Positions 53,001 to 64,000 of a DNA stretch of 64,000 nucleotides are shown piece by piece (the first letter of the stretch is position 1; every line of letters starts with the position of its first letter). The translations under genes were made by a program, and so were the position numbers. The notes beneath the pieces are model-generated. The model did no database searches, was not told where the DNA came from, and saw only the letters and a program-made list of their open reading frames with translations. This DNA is from Ceraceosorus guamensis (taxonomy: Eukaryota > Basidiomycota > Exobasidiomycetes > Ceraceosorales > Ceraceosoraceae), in contig NW_020290007.1 in NCBI RefSeq assembly GCF_003144195.1, positions 129,556 through 193,555 of the forward strand, in the 5' to 3' direction.

Positions 53001-56000
53001 GACTAGACTGGCCAGGGGCTGGAGCGTCGCCACCGCAATCTTGCGCTACGCGACCAGTTTGGAGTCCATGAGCAAACAAGGCAACAAGCCTCCCTCGCTC
53101 GTCCAAACTCGCGGGACTAAATGAGAGCGCCTCCAAGCTTAGCAGACAGCCGCTATCTCTACCATATACGCATCGCCGCTCAAAACAGCAGCTCAGCTGT
53201 TCTCGATCGCGATGCAGTACAGAGAATCCGCATTACAAGGCTCGTCCTTGCTCTTGCGCACCCACTGCGACGGAGTTGCTGCGACACCAGCGCAGCTCTC
53301 TAGTTTCCAATTGCGTCTCCTTGTCGTCTTCTCCTTCCAAGTGTCGAACCAAAGTACGCAGCTGCAATGTCTACTTCGGATGCAAGAGGCCCGCTCTGCT
53401 AGCTTGCATGGCGTTCCAACGCACGCCTTAGACAATCGAACGTGGTCCCCGGAAGCGTTCGGACAGAAGCGTTTTGCAATGATTTGTTGCACTTCTGGTA
53501 CAGTACAGCAGCGCTTCACAACGAACACCCGTCGTCCTGCTGAAGCCAGAGCTGGAGGACCAGAATATGCTTGGCATTGCATAGCTGGCGTGCAAAGGAT
53601 ACTTCCAAATGTACACTCCGATTGTCTTCTCATCCTGCTGACCATGAAATATCATTCGTGGATTCGCCAAAGAAGGAGCACTTTCATTCCTCGGCAATCA
53701 CGGCGGATTGCAGGTGCCGAGGTGAAGTGTTGACCCAGACGGCGATGCAACGATCGAAGAGCTCGCGCACAATCAAGCCACGGTGGCACATCTGTCTCGG
53801 AGCCGAGCGCTCCCTGTTGGCCCACAACAATTCGCGCCCGCTGCGGTGTGACGGCCAGTCTGAGTGCAGCGCTCACAGATCATGGCTTGATGCGGAGCTT
53901 CTGCGAGCGCAAGAAGAGCTGCATGGGGCCGGACACCCAGAGCTGCATCATGTTCGATTCGTAACAAAGCAACCCGGTGGCCGCTGGTTGGCCTCTCGCA
54001 GCAAATGTCTGATCCCACACAACGAGCTGGAAATCACACAGACTGGCAATGCGTGTCACGATCGAACTGACGGCTGAAGATTGTGAAGGGAGAGCGCAGT
54101 TTGGAGCAAACTATGGCCGATAGGTGCTCACGGGTCGCCTTTCTCGGCCCCGATGGCTGTGCGAAGTGCTTGCGAATGTATGTCCGACTTCTTCGGCCGC
54201 GTGTGCCATTCACGATTGTGGCGTTCACGACCACCTGCTGGCGTTTCTGATGGCGACCGCGTGCTTAATCAGCGAGCTGATGCCAGACATGTGGACGATC
54301 GGCCGCGCGGGGGAAGTTGCAGAACGACCGAGCCAAAGGCAATCGGCAAACACCTCATGAGTGCTCTTTCACTGCACGAAAGTGGCAGCCAGACCTGTAT
54401 GCGGCATCGCAAGCTCGCTCATTTCGCCACATGTAAGGGAGCAGCGGAAAGAACCTTACTTCGCGGATCCACCTGCGCAAATTTGCTGTGGGCGCGCGCG
54501 CGCGACACACGAGCTCGAACTCCGCTGCATTCATGAGCCTGGGCACCGAGATAAGCCCGCACCACCAGCTAGTAGAGTAGGATAGTAATTGGAGAAGTTT
54601 CCCGAAGCTGCATCCCCTTCTTCCACTTTGACGGTTCGCCAAGGTGCTCGCTCCTGAATCATGATCGCTGCGGAGTCCGGCGTAGGTCAGGTTGCCCCTC
54701 CTTTTGTCCGAGGAACGAAAGACCGTAATTGGATTGCACGTCGGCTACGGCGGGATTGCCGCCGCGGAAGGCTTGATGCACATTCATCAATGCTTTTGAT
54801 TAGGAGATCGTCGATCGATCGATGTACTGTAACAAGGCTGACAGGCGTCTGCAGAGGTGATTGCCAAAAGTGTATCTACATGTAGTATGTACATAATTTT
54901 CACGATGCTGCGGAAGACCTCGTGAAAGGACTGATAATGCGTGTCTCTGCGTCCCAACTAAAACCTTGCCTTGTCACGCTCATGAGGCTGCATGACGCGC
55001 GGTAAATTAGTTGGCTACGTGGAACATCGTTACAACAAAACCCAAGGCTACATATCCGCCCTCACCGCTGATCTCTTCTGCAGGCCTCAAAGCTGCGCTA
55101 GAGCTGGACAGCCTGATGAGTCTCGTGATGCCAGCCGCGCGAGCCAGGATGGACTTGATTCCCGCTGGTCCTACCCCAGTGGGACGATGGAATGGGCTGA
55201 CAGCAGCAGCTCGGCTACGTTGCTACGAACCAGCGCGCAAATCTCTGCAAGCCACAGTCAGAGTCGGAATGAGTCAGGCGTCAGAGCAGTCTAAGCTAGC
55301 CGGTTGAGTCTGCAACTGGAAAGTTGGTCCGCTCAGTTTGAGCACCGACACGAGACACGCAGTCACAGTAGTAGTTGCGCGTAGGATGCGGTCTTTATAC
55401 TCAAGACTCACTGCACACTCGTAATCTGGATGTGCTGTGGGCCGTGGCGACTTGAATTGCGTTCGCTGGTACGACGCTGCCAGATCTTGACGGTGGCTCG
55501 GACGATTGTTTCTGTGCGGGCGGGCGAACTCTAGGAACTCTGAGCAGTAGGCCCTGATACTGTACAGTGTGCACCCGCTGCTGGCCAAAAGCGTGCAGCG
55601 AGCTACATACAGCTCAGCACAGGCCCCGCGCAAGCTTTCAAGTCCCTTTGCAGCCTCCAGCAAACATTCTTCGCGGCTCCGCACATTTGGCGACGCTAGT
55701 GCTGGGTTTCTGGGTCGCGCTGCTACTGTCAGGCAAAGCATGAAAAAGCCCGAGGCGCGCTATGCACGGTGCCAGCGGGAGCTTGCCCATGCGTGGTCCT
55801 GTGCGTCGTGCAGAGGCGTGCACCACCCATCCACCTCGAACCATGTTTGTCATTTCCTCGAAGCTTCACCTGAGTGTCATGAAGTCAGACCGTCCTGAGA
55901 AGCAAAGACTGATGCAGTCGCATGCGATCTCGATCGCTCATCTCTGAGACCATCGCAGCCCACTACCTCTACGGATACGTGGATCGCTCTGTATGCTGCC

Positions 56001-57418
56001 CGAGACGATCCCATGCACCGCGCAACTCCTGTGCAGGCAAGACTTTTATCGCCAGACTCCGGTCCAAGCGCGATTGACCCTGGCCGGCCCTCGTCCTTTG
56101 CGCAAAGGAAGCGAGGCTGCTGGCTCACATCACCCACCCGGAGCAAAGTAGTACCTCCTCGCCGAAGTCTTGCTCTTTGCTCCCAGACGAGGACTTGTGC
56201 CGCCGCAACCCATCACAGCCACTCTGCAGAAACTACTTACTCTTGACCAGCACACACGACCTGGCGACCCAACGGTACGGTTGAGCGGGATCTAGCGCCC
56301 CCTAGCTATGAGGTCTACCGCCAGCATCTACCAAGACACAGCCGTACCATTGAGCTTCGTTCCGCGGCGACTTCAGCCGTGTCAGCTGTCGAGAGCACTG
56401 GGCTTTCCGGCCTGTCGCAAGTACTGGAGTACAGACGTTGCATCTAAGCGTGACCTCGGCGTGCTTGTCCATTGCTATTGCACAGATTCGCATCCCTTCG
56501 TACCTTATCAGAAATCCTCCATATCCCTTGTCGCCTGCCTGTACCTTGCTATTCTACTCGACTTAGATCTCACCTCTGTCGAGCCCCGCGTGCGATTGTC
56601 CGCTGCAGCTTGGCGAAATTGGGGCTAGAAGAAGTCGCGTTGCGCGTCCAGCGCTGTAATCTTCGCGTCCAAGTTTTCCCAACCCTTGACACTGCTTCAA
56701 TCACGTCCTCATCGATCGACGAGACATTCGAGATCATCAGCACGACCAAGGGAGCTCACAAGGGGGGCGACACCGACTCTTACAAGGGCAGCACACTGTA
56801 GTCTTTACAATTAGCAATCACTTTGGACACAGCGACGCATGGTGTACATCCCCACAAATCCCGTCCAACACCTCCAGATTCTGGATCCCTCTTTTGTTGC
56901 TCCTTCGCCTTGTACCTAGTGTATTGCCTTCAGCGGTCAGCTCCCTCTCCACCTCTATCGCGCCCAAGGATTAGCCAACACGGTGAGTCTTGATCTGCGA
57001 CCATCTAGGGCGGCCGCTCGAGACATCTCTGAGCTTCCCGGCAAGGCGCGGGATAGGCTGCTAACCACCTAGAGCTTCCATTTCGGCAGGCTGCACTACT
57101 CTTGTGGACTTCAACAACTCCCGACGCTGTCTGCGTACTTTCTTTGCGCAACCCGAGTACATCGTTACCAGCAGCGCGTGCTTTCGAAAATCCTCCGGCC
57201 GAGCGGTGACTCGCTCTTGATCTGCCCACGTACCTCCCACTAGAGGCATCACTGGCGCGTGCTAACCCTATCAAGTTCACCAACGCTATATGCTTTGAAC
57301 CGCATTGTCTTCAACCGTAGAGCTCGCCAGCTCGAGGCGCGCGACCAGGCTTAATAGTGCCTGTCCAAAGTCTGCCTTCTAAGGGCAGCTTCCAGCCGCA
57401 TTAAGGATCAAGCGACCA
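50045..57418. other. 7.4 kb region between the KDM5 and GATA genes, mostly without supported genes
   Basis: No recognisable protein domain was found, apart from one weak candidate at 50847-51549 listed separately. Exact copies of the dispersed motif AATCGTGAAT/ATTCACGATT lie at 50342-50351 and 54208-54217, and a relative GATTCGTGATTG at about 50919. A direct repeat of GATGAGCGACT (two full copies plus a partial) is at 51300-51326. A probable 5' leader intron donor (CACG|GTGAGTCT) is at about 56980, ahead of the GATA gene. Frames of 100-170 codons at 53190-54080 occur on both strands without a homology signal. Confidence 0.4.
50847..51549 (-). CDS. possible small spliced gene, product unknown
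   Basis: A tentative three-exon chain on the minus strand: ATG at 51549 to a donor after GCCTTGG (51445), then DYRHRRESPSEVQK from about 51108 to a donor before GTGAGTTGG, then AAACREAAESRDRLTRRLF to the stop at 50847. The phases close and donors two and acceptors are reasonable, but the first intron of about 336 bases is long for this genome and the second acceptor (AAACAAG) is weak. The N-terminus (MAMLRRSISTTSLPYRARNL) resembles a mitochondrial presequence, and the Arg-rich helical body faintly recalls small LYR-motif assembly factors, although a true Leu-Tyr-Arg is missing. A plus-strand frame at 51323-51595 competes for the same bases. I do not assign a function. Confidence 0.25.
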
Positions 57419-59834
57419 ATGAGCTGGCCACAGCGCAGCCCGCAGAGAGGCCATGAAGCAGAGCGGCGACTTCACGGAGCTTCGCCGAGTCTTCGAGACG
57501 ACCAAGCACCGGCGCGGCCAAGTCGACCTTCCGAAACCACCTTTGCGTCCACAAGTTCCACTGGTTCGGAGTCGCGGCCACCTTCCTTTCGATCCGAAGC
57601 ATCCTCCTTTGAAGAGACTCCAGGACGTGGTGGTAGAGACGCCTCGGCTAAGGCTGGATCTTCCCGTCGTGACCTCGAGGCTTTGCGACCGGCTCCACCC
57701 AGCCACCACTTTTCGCCTTATCCGCCGAGACCTCCAATCATTGGTCGCGCTGACCGTAGCGGCGAGACTCGCCCCTTACCATTGGGGGAACCTGGTGATC
57801 ACCACCAATCGATAGCGACTTCCTCGCACCCAGGGCGACCCCGCGCGTATAGCGATCTCGGCGCTCCAGATGCCGATCACTCCCTGCACTATACCGCTCG
57901 TGAGGCTCCAAGGGACGTCTATGAGAACCATCAGAGGTCGCTTCATCAGTCTCAACGCATTTCTCCGCCCAATCTCTCCCGTGCTCGCGAGCCTCCCTCT
58001 TACTCTGCGGCCCCGACAGGCCCAGAGCGGTACACACCCTCAAGCGACGCGTTCTATCCGAACCTTCGGCACGGCACATCAAATCAAGATGCACGCTACT
58101 CGCCTCCAAGGAGTTCCTTTGCTGGCCCCAGAGCAGGCCCACAGGTAGGCCCCATTATGCCACCAAAACCTGCGCAAGCGTCCTCACAGTACGCAGTGAG
58201 AATCTCGCACACCAACTCTCCCATTTGCAGTAACTGCCAAACGACTGCAACTCCTCTTTGGCGCCGAGACGGCCGAGGTGGTCTGTTGTGTAAGTGCCCT
58301 CATCGTGTGGCTGACACCCATCAGCTGCTGTGTCTGCCGCTCATTTTTTTAGCCCTTACTTCTCTCAAAGGCAACGCCTGTGGTCTTTTCGCCCGAGTGA
58401 AAGGTCGTTCGAGACCAGTGAGGTGAGTTTGCGTGCGGTCTCTCTAGACCTGATGCCTTCTGTAGACCTTGCTGACGCGTAGCACCGCTTGTGCTGACGG
58501 TGACGGCAGCCTGAAGACAGACGTGATCAAGCCCCGAGCGCGGCGCAGCAAGCTCCCCGGTGGTGGCCCAATTTCGGGGGGCGATGCTGGTCCTTCACGC
58601 GTCGGCGTCAATCCTCCGGTACCTGGTGATGGGCGGAGTAGTGTAGCCGCGGCGGCTCACTACGAAAGCGACATGCGGCCTGGTGAGAGTAGAGCGATTG
58701 AAGCGGATCGCTCCCGCTCGAGTTATCGCAATGCGGATCTGCCTCCAGCTCTGATGAACGACTCTCCACGCTAGTGAGTAAGGTCAGATCCTAGTCTTTC
58801 ACCTCGTAGGCCGAGTTGACGCGGCTCTATCTGCCATTCACAGTCGGGAACACCAGGCTCACCGTATAGACCTGGAGTCGAGTGCTCAGTATCGAGGCAG
58901 ATCCAGTGGCATGCCGACGGTACCCTCCTCGTTCGATCGACGCACCCAGACGCTACGAGGTCCGGTCCCTACTTCCTCGCGACCAACCGAGCTCGACAGT
59001 GACTCACGAGACGCAGTGCATCCAGGTGCACATCGGTACAGCGTAGGCCGTACAGAGCCTGCTCGAGGCATGAGTGGTCAGGGCCTCCGACTGCCCTTGA
59101 GCTCGCCAGACCAGCAGTCAGCCTCGAGGGCTTCAGCTCTTGCCAGCGAACGACACCAGGCATCTTGGCGGCAAGCTGAAATTTCTGCGGCGTCGCAGCT
59201 CCCGCCAGCGCCTCAGTCTTCAATGCACTCAGCCCCCACGAGCTCGTTGCCAACACCACCGCGCTTTCTCAGCCGCCTGCCCCCCTTGCCGTCTCCACCT
59301 GCACCAGGGCCTTCGATGTACGACCAGCACCCAGCCCTCCCTCCACGACTGGGTGCTTCTCGCGGCGATGGCGCTTCCATTGTCAACACTGATCCCAAGG
59401 ATCGGTATAATCGGTATGAAGCAGTTCGCCGACCGCTGTCCTATCCCTCGGGAATGTCGGATCACCCAGAGATCGACATGACCAGCATGAATGGAAGTAT
59501 CACTGCGCCGCCACTAGAGCGACTTCCACCATTGTTGCAAGCACTTGGGCGAGCTCCCTCAGATTGGCCAATAGAGCGCAACGATGCCCGTGGGTCAGGC
59601 GCGCGAAGAGGAGATGCGCCGCATTCACCGGGTGTGTCGCCACTCCCTGCTGGGCATCCCGAACATCGAGCTGATCAAGCCAGTGATGGGAGGTCGCCTC
59701 TGATCATGCCACCTCCGCCAATGCGCGGCCCGATGCGCGCGGAGGGAGAAAGCACCACGCTCCCCCCCTTGGCACTGCTACATCCTTCCGCTCGTGCTGG
59801 AGCCCCGCACCATCGTAGCCCCGAGAGCTCTTGA
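57419..59834 (+). CDS. GATA-type zinc finger transcription factor
   Basis: Predicted DNA-binding regulator in the nucleus. Four exons fit in phase: 57419-58289, 58371-58422, 58510-58773 and 58844-59834, giving 725 residues. The single finger, about residues 275-300, reads CSNCQTTATPLWRRDGRGG then LLCNACGLFARVKG, a C-x2-C-x17-C-x2-C class IVa finger; the first intron falls inside the third cysteine codon, and the 52-base second exon supplies NACGLFARVKGRSRPV. A basic segment SLKTDVIKPRARRSK follows, as in DNA-contacting GATA tails. Everything else is Pro/Ser/Arg-rich and disordered, with no second finger, coiled-coil or PAS domain. The 17-residue loop is the common fungal class, which includes nitrogen, iron and developmental regulators, so the target pathway cannot be inferred. 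The ATG at 57419 is the first in the long open frame; a 5' leader intron is likely. Confidence 0.88.
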
Positions 59835-61856
59835 CCTCACGACCAGGACCTCACGACCAGCATAGACCCGCAGCTCTTTGACGCGCGCAATCGTCGATTA
59901 TCAACAGCAACGCCAGTCAAAGCCCTCGCCGCGTGCGGTGCTCTTATATATATATAGCTGCATCGCAGAGGAGTCGGAAAGCAGTCTATCGGCGCTCCAG
60001 AGCGACCGCTAATGCTTCAGGGGGGCAAGTGCCGCGAAGAGCACCGGAATGCAGTTCCGCGGACCTTGGCGGCGCAAGGCATTTGCGTCTCAGATGCAAG
60101 AGGGCTGAGCTGCGGCCAGCGTCGAGAAGCTTGTCGCTATGATTAGCTCAGGCACATCCAGCCGGTCCTTTACCGGCTCAAGTTGGAGACTCGTGATTGA
60201 GGCTTGCAAATCAAAGATGCGAACACGAAAGGCGCATCTGCGAGCGCCGGAGACGCCTGGCAAGCGCGGGCTGGCTGGATGGAGCTGGGTGGAGTGGTGG
60301 ATGTGCGGGATTGGAAGAAGTACCGAGCGCTGTCCAATTGTCGTGTACACTAGGCGTTACGTCCAAAGCAAGAGCAATGCAATGAAGAATCGCATGGCTT
60401 GACACTGCGTGCTGATCGCAGCCAGACGTGCTGTGTAGCCTGAAAGCCCGAATGCGACAACGACTCACTTAACACCTCGCGAAGTGGCCGTTGCAGTCTA
60501 CGCCTGCCATCAGGAGACGCGTCCGGCTTCCTCTTTCTTTGTCTCCCTCAGACTCGACGAGGTCGAGCGAAGAAGGGTAAGTTCGCTTTGCAGCGAGCCG
60601 CGACCTGGGTCTGGGTTGCCGTTTCCTAGTGCCTCCTCGCGCCCATGCTCCAGCGTGTATGAGGTTCGTGGGGTGGCGACCGCTCGTGGCGGCTCTGCGC
60701 GTCGGCTCGCTGAGTACCGGCACTGCCAGTCAGAATAAAGTGCGCCAAAACAAAGGGTGCCTGTCGTCGTCGCGCACCGCAGGTGAGTACAGCGAGCGCG
60801 CAGTCGAGGACTACCCACAACTGTCCTCTTGTCAGCCTTGGAGATCGCTCCGAAATATCGTCGTCGTACTGCCCGGTGGTATCTTGTTGGCGTGCTTGCA
60901 AGGTCCTGGCCGGCGAGTAGCCTACGCAAGCACAACTTTGGTATCCTGCTGTCCGAGTCTGGGTAGAAGGGGGTCTGGCGAGGTAGAAGTGAGCCCATGA
61001 ACCTGACGGATGTTGAATGGGTATCTTGACTCCCTTGAATCATTTTGTTGCGCAGGTTGATCTCACATTCACCATACATGACAAGACGAATCGAGGGCCC
61101 ACCCCCGTGCATGCTAAGCTGCGAGGCAGGGAACTTGCAGGGTCTTCCCAAGGTTGAACGCGACGGCAATCGAATCTTTGCACCGCGCTGAGGCGCTGAG
61201 CAGGGCGCTGCCCTTCACAACACCCACAACAAGACTCGATATATACACCTTCTCCACTTCCACACTCACCGCGCATCTTGAGTCTTCTGCACCTAGGCGA
61301 GCAGCTCCGAGTTCCAACCTAGTGCTTTCCTGTTTCGAATCGTGAAACGTGAACAATCAGAAACACAACAAGATGTGCGTGCAAGCAGGCGCCCCCTGTG
61401 CCGTCTGTCAGAAGTGCGCGGTCATGCCATGCTTCCTTGGCACATGTGACCGGCCTCCGCTCAACAAAGCTCGTGCTGTGTCAAGCAGCGAGGTTTGAGT
61501 CAGAAGAGTGTGCGCAGTCAGTGAGTCGAGAGAGAGAGGCTGCAATGCAAGCACTGAGAAAGTTTGGACAAATTTTGGCGCCAATTCGAGCTTAGCGTAG
61601 ATATTGCTCCTTTGCCGCCGTGCTTGTCAAATGCTGGGGAATGCGGGCACAGCACGGATGTAACGGAACTTTCTCACACGTTGATTGGTCATTGCAATCA
61701 CGAATGGTGATCGATCGACGGAGGCGTGTTTACTGTGAGAGCTCGGCTAGACCGATGTCAAAATTCGCGAACAAGGATGAGCTGTCACAGATGCACTTTA
61801 GCTCTATCAAGACGCAAAGGTGCTGATGCAGGGGCTACGAGGCACAATCAATGATT

Positions 61857-61893
<37 letters not shown>

Positions 61894-62992
61894 CAGCAGT
61901 AGCAACGATTCATGCGGGGAGGGACTCGCTCAAACGACACAGACTGTGTGCGCTTTGATGCCATCTAGCGACGTGATTTGATATTTGGTCGGCAGCAGTG
62001 AGGCAAAGCATCAGTCATTTTGAAGAAAGAGGCCAAAACATGTGTCGAAGCCTCGAGCATCCGTACCGATGTGGTCAAGAGCACATGCACTCACGACTGG
62101 TCATTCTCTGCTGTCGAAGCCGCGGATGCGCAGAGAAAGGAGGGCCGCGGACTTTCGTTTGGCGTGACGTGGACGTCCACCCGACTCCGATCGCAGCGAT
62201 TGAACGGCACGTGCTGGGTTGATTGCGAAGACGTGTCGGCATTGCCAGCACGGGCGGTGCATCCGTGAAACGGGCCGGCATTTCTTGGATGATGTGCCAT
62301 CTTTGGTCCCTTTATGCGGCGTGCTAGGCACGCTGATCAAAGAATCACAATGCGGTCACAAGTAGCATGCGTACAAAGCGTGTCCCCGCGAAGAAGCGCT
62401 ACCAGATTTGCTGTCTCACGGCCAGCAGCCGGCGACCTAGAGACAGTGAGTCAAGAGTGAACGCGGATCGCCGCAGCCCTCTCAAGAATCACCGCTCTCA
62501 GCGCCGGACTCGCGCGAGCGGTTTGTCCTAAAGGTCCCCCAAAGGAACGGCGATAGTCACAAGTTGTAGCAGTGAGATTGTGCATCGTGATGTGCAAGCC
62601 CAGCGCAGCCTGCAACAAGCGCCTGCAATCGTGAGGACTGCGTGCGAGAACTGCGGTGCTATCTCGACTTGAGGTCTAGCTCCCCGTCCAAAGACAAGAC
62701 CTCATCATCATGTGATCTAACATCAAATCGGACAACTCAGAGCAGCAACTGCTCCTTCGATCCCCCTAGCACTGGGTCAGGACGCTCCCGCGAGATTCTC
62801 GAGGAGAGAAGCGTCACATGAGTAAGAACTTGGGTAGGCGAATGGACAGAACATTTTGTACGTGTTGGGCAGCGTTTCAAAATGCACTTGCATGGCATCA
62901 CGATGCGATTCACATGGGATACAATACAGTGTAGAGGAGCTGTAGCTCCGCACTCGCCACCTCTGTCGAAATGCCTGCATGCGAGGAGCAGA
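59835..62992. other. 3.2 kb convergent region, no supported gene
   Basis: The region lies between the GATA gene (+) and the Ola1 gene (-). A minus-strand frame of 219 codons at 60510-61169 has no recognisable feature and unusual Arg/Ser/Thr composition. A CAG-type trinucleotide run is at 61857-61904. Motif relatives occur near 60190, 61334 (AATCGTGAAA) and 61687 (CAATCACGAAT). A short AT run is near 59947-59956. Confidence 0.4.
61857..61904. repeat. (CAG)n trinucleotide repeat
   Basis: About sixteen CAG units, the last few interrupted by TAG. It lies between genes and is not in a supported coding frame. Confidence 0.9.
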
Positions 62993-63780
62993 CTAGCCAC
63001 CAGCCTTCCAGTACGCAATATCACCATCCACCATCTAAAGGGGCATAGAATCAGAAGGGCGATCAATCACGACATAAAGTCGAAAGAAACAACGTCTGGG
63101 CAAGCAGCACTACTCACCTCGTAAGTCTTGCCCTTTTGGTTGTACTTGCCTGCTGCTTTGACTGCTCCTTCGTTGCCATGCTCTTTTAAATCGTCGAAGC
63201 TCATAATTTCACCACAAACGAACTTTTGCTCAAAGTCTGAGTGGATCACACCGGCGGCCTGGGGCGCTTTGAGACCTTGTCTGATCGTCCACTGCACAAC
63301 CCATGACAAACCGGACGTCAGTGAAGATGCTCGGGCTGAGGCACACTACGAGGTGCGAGGCAAGTGTGTAACTCACAGCTCTGACCTCATCAGGTCCACA
63401 TGTATAGTACTTGATCAAGTCAAGTCCCGAGTAGCCCGCTGTGGTAATCTTGCCGAGGGCACCAGTCACGTTGGGACCAAGTTTCTTGAGCTCTTCGGCC
63501 TCGGCGTCAGGGCTGCCGAGAGCGAGCAGACGTTCTTCCAGAGCGACGGAGAACGGGATGAGCTGATCACCCTTATTGTTATCCTGGATCCACTGGTGAA
63601 TTTTGGGCAACCTGAGGACCAAAAATCGGACCCCGTCAGCTCCCTGGGACACTGATATACTATTTGCGAGGCAAGGACGCACCATTTATTCTTCTTCCTA
63701 ACGTAGTCCTTCTCGCTCAGGTTGACGAGGTAGATGACGGGTTTCGCAGTCAATAGCTTGAGGTCGTTCAACAGGTCGAT
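62993..63780 (-). CDS. OLA1: YchF/Ola1-type Obg-like GTPase/ATPase, C-terminal part (runs off the window)
   Basis: P-loop NTPase of the YchF/Ola1 subfamily, cytosolic and ribosome-associated, prefering ATP in studied members. Only the C-terminal 182 residues are assigned, in exons 63780-63683, 63611-63377, 63291-63118 and 63034-62993, all in phase. [18 protein letters not shown] and VRKKNKWLPKIHQW belong to the end of the G domain and linker. The TGS domain is clear: [50 protein letters not shown], and an ending [13 protein letters not shown]. The 42-base last exon is easy to miss. The N-terminal G domain with the Walker A motif lies beyond base 64000 or in upstream exons that I could not place between 63781 and 64000. 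The identity itself is secure. Confidence 0.93.
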
Positions 63781-64000
63781 CTGCGTTTACTTTCGGCGTC
63801 AGCAAATTGCCAAATTGCCGCCGGGTGTGCATCACCTTGGCTCGAAACGCGCCCTAGTCCTTCTGCATCGCGTATCAGATTGTGTATCTTTTCTCATAAG
63901 GGTTGATGGCCCCTCGACGAGCTGGGTTAGATATTTCGAGGGTCTCAAGTAGCGCCCTCTTATTCATCATGCGTGTGTGCTGATCTGCCATCAAGGCGTC

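Noticed and set aside
53190-54080. Frames of 150-173 codons on both strands
   Set aside because: Both strands are open over the same stretch and neither shows a recognisable protein or conserved exon boundary.
60510-61169. 219-codon minus-strand frame
   Set aside because: Composition is dominated by Arg, Ser and Thr, no motif is recognised, and competing frames on the other strand are similar. Probably chance.

Overview
The window looks like nuclear DNA of a basidiomycete fungus, most likely a smut-type fungus (Ustilaginomycotina). The genes have short GT-AG introns of about 50-110 bases, fairly GC-rich coding sequence and long disordered Ala/Ser/Gln tracts. The identifiable proteins are fungal: eisosome Pil1, the MYND protein MUB1/SamB, a Sec14-type protein and a GATA factor with a 17-residue loop. 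The species cannot be told from the sequence alone. I saw no rRNA, convincing tRNA, CRISPR array, transposon or virus-like element.

Layout. 1-3.0 kb has no supported gene. 3.0-6.7 kb (-) is an F-BAR/RhoGAP protein of the Rgd2 type. 7.6-8.5 kb (+) is mitochondrial ribosomal protein bL12m. 9.4-12.9 kb (+) holds two adjacent homologous genes of an unrecognised family; the first has a clear signal peptide and the second carries an extra degenerate copy of the same module. These are the best candidates for a lineage-specific secreted (effector-like) system. 13.6-18.5 kb (-) is a nine-exon gene joining a Sec14 CRAL-TRIO lipid-transfer domain to an IML2/TTC39-type domain. 21.6-23.6 kb (+) is Pil1-like and 23.7-25.6 kb (-) is the AAA+ ATPase Rvb2/Reptin, in a tight convergent pair. 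A 5 kb gene-free stretch follows. 30.7-35.0 kb (+) is MUB1/SamB, 35.7-36.0 kb (-) a 45-residue Tom7, 36.7-41.7 kb (+) the GARP subunit Vps54 with a long acidic tail, 42.3-50.0 kb (-) a KDM5-type JmjC histone demethylase, 57.4-59.8 kb (+) a GATA zinc-finger protein, and 63.0 kb to the window end (-) the C-terminal part of the YchF/Ola1 GTPase.

Most genes are unrelated housekeeping genes: vesicle traffic and membrane organisation (Rgd2-like, Sec14-IML2, Pil1, Vps54), mitochondria (bL12m, Tom7) and chromatin or transcription (Rvb2, KDM5, GATA). They do not form a pathway cluster. The gene-free stretches share a dispersed 10-base motif (AATCGTGAAT and its complement) that I did not see inside the coding exons. 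Exon models were built by eye from splice consensus and reading-phase arithmetic; the phases of the stated exons close for every recognised complete gene.
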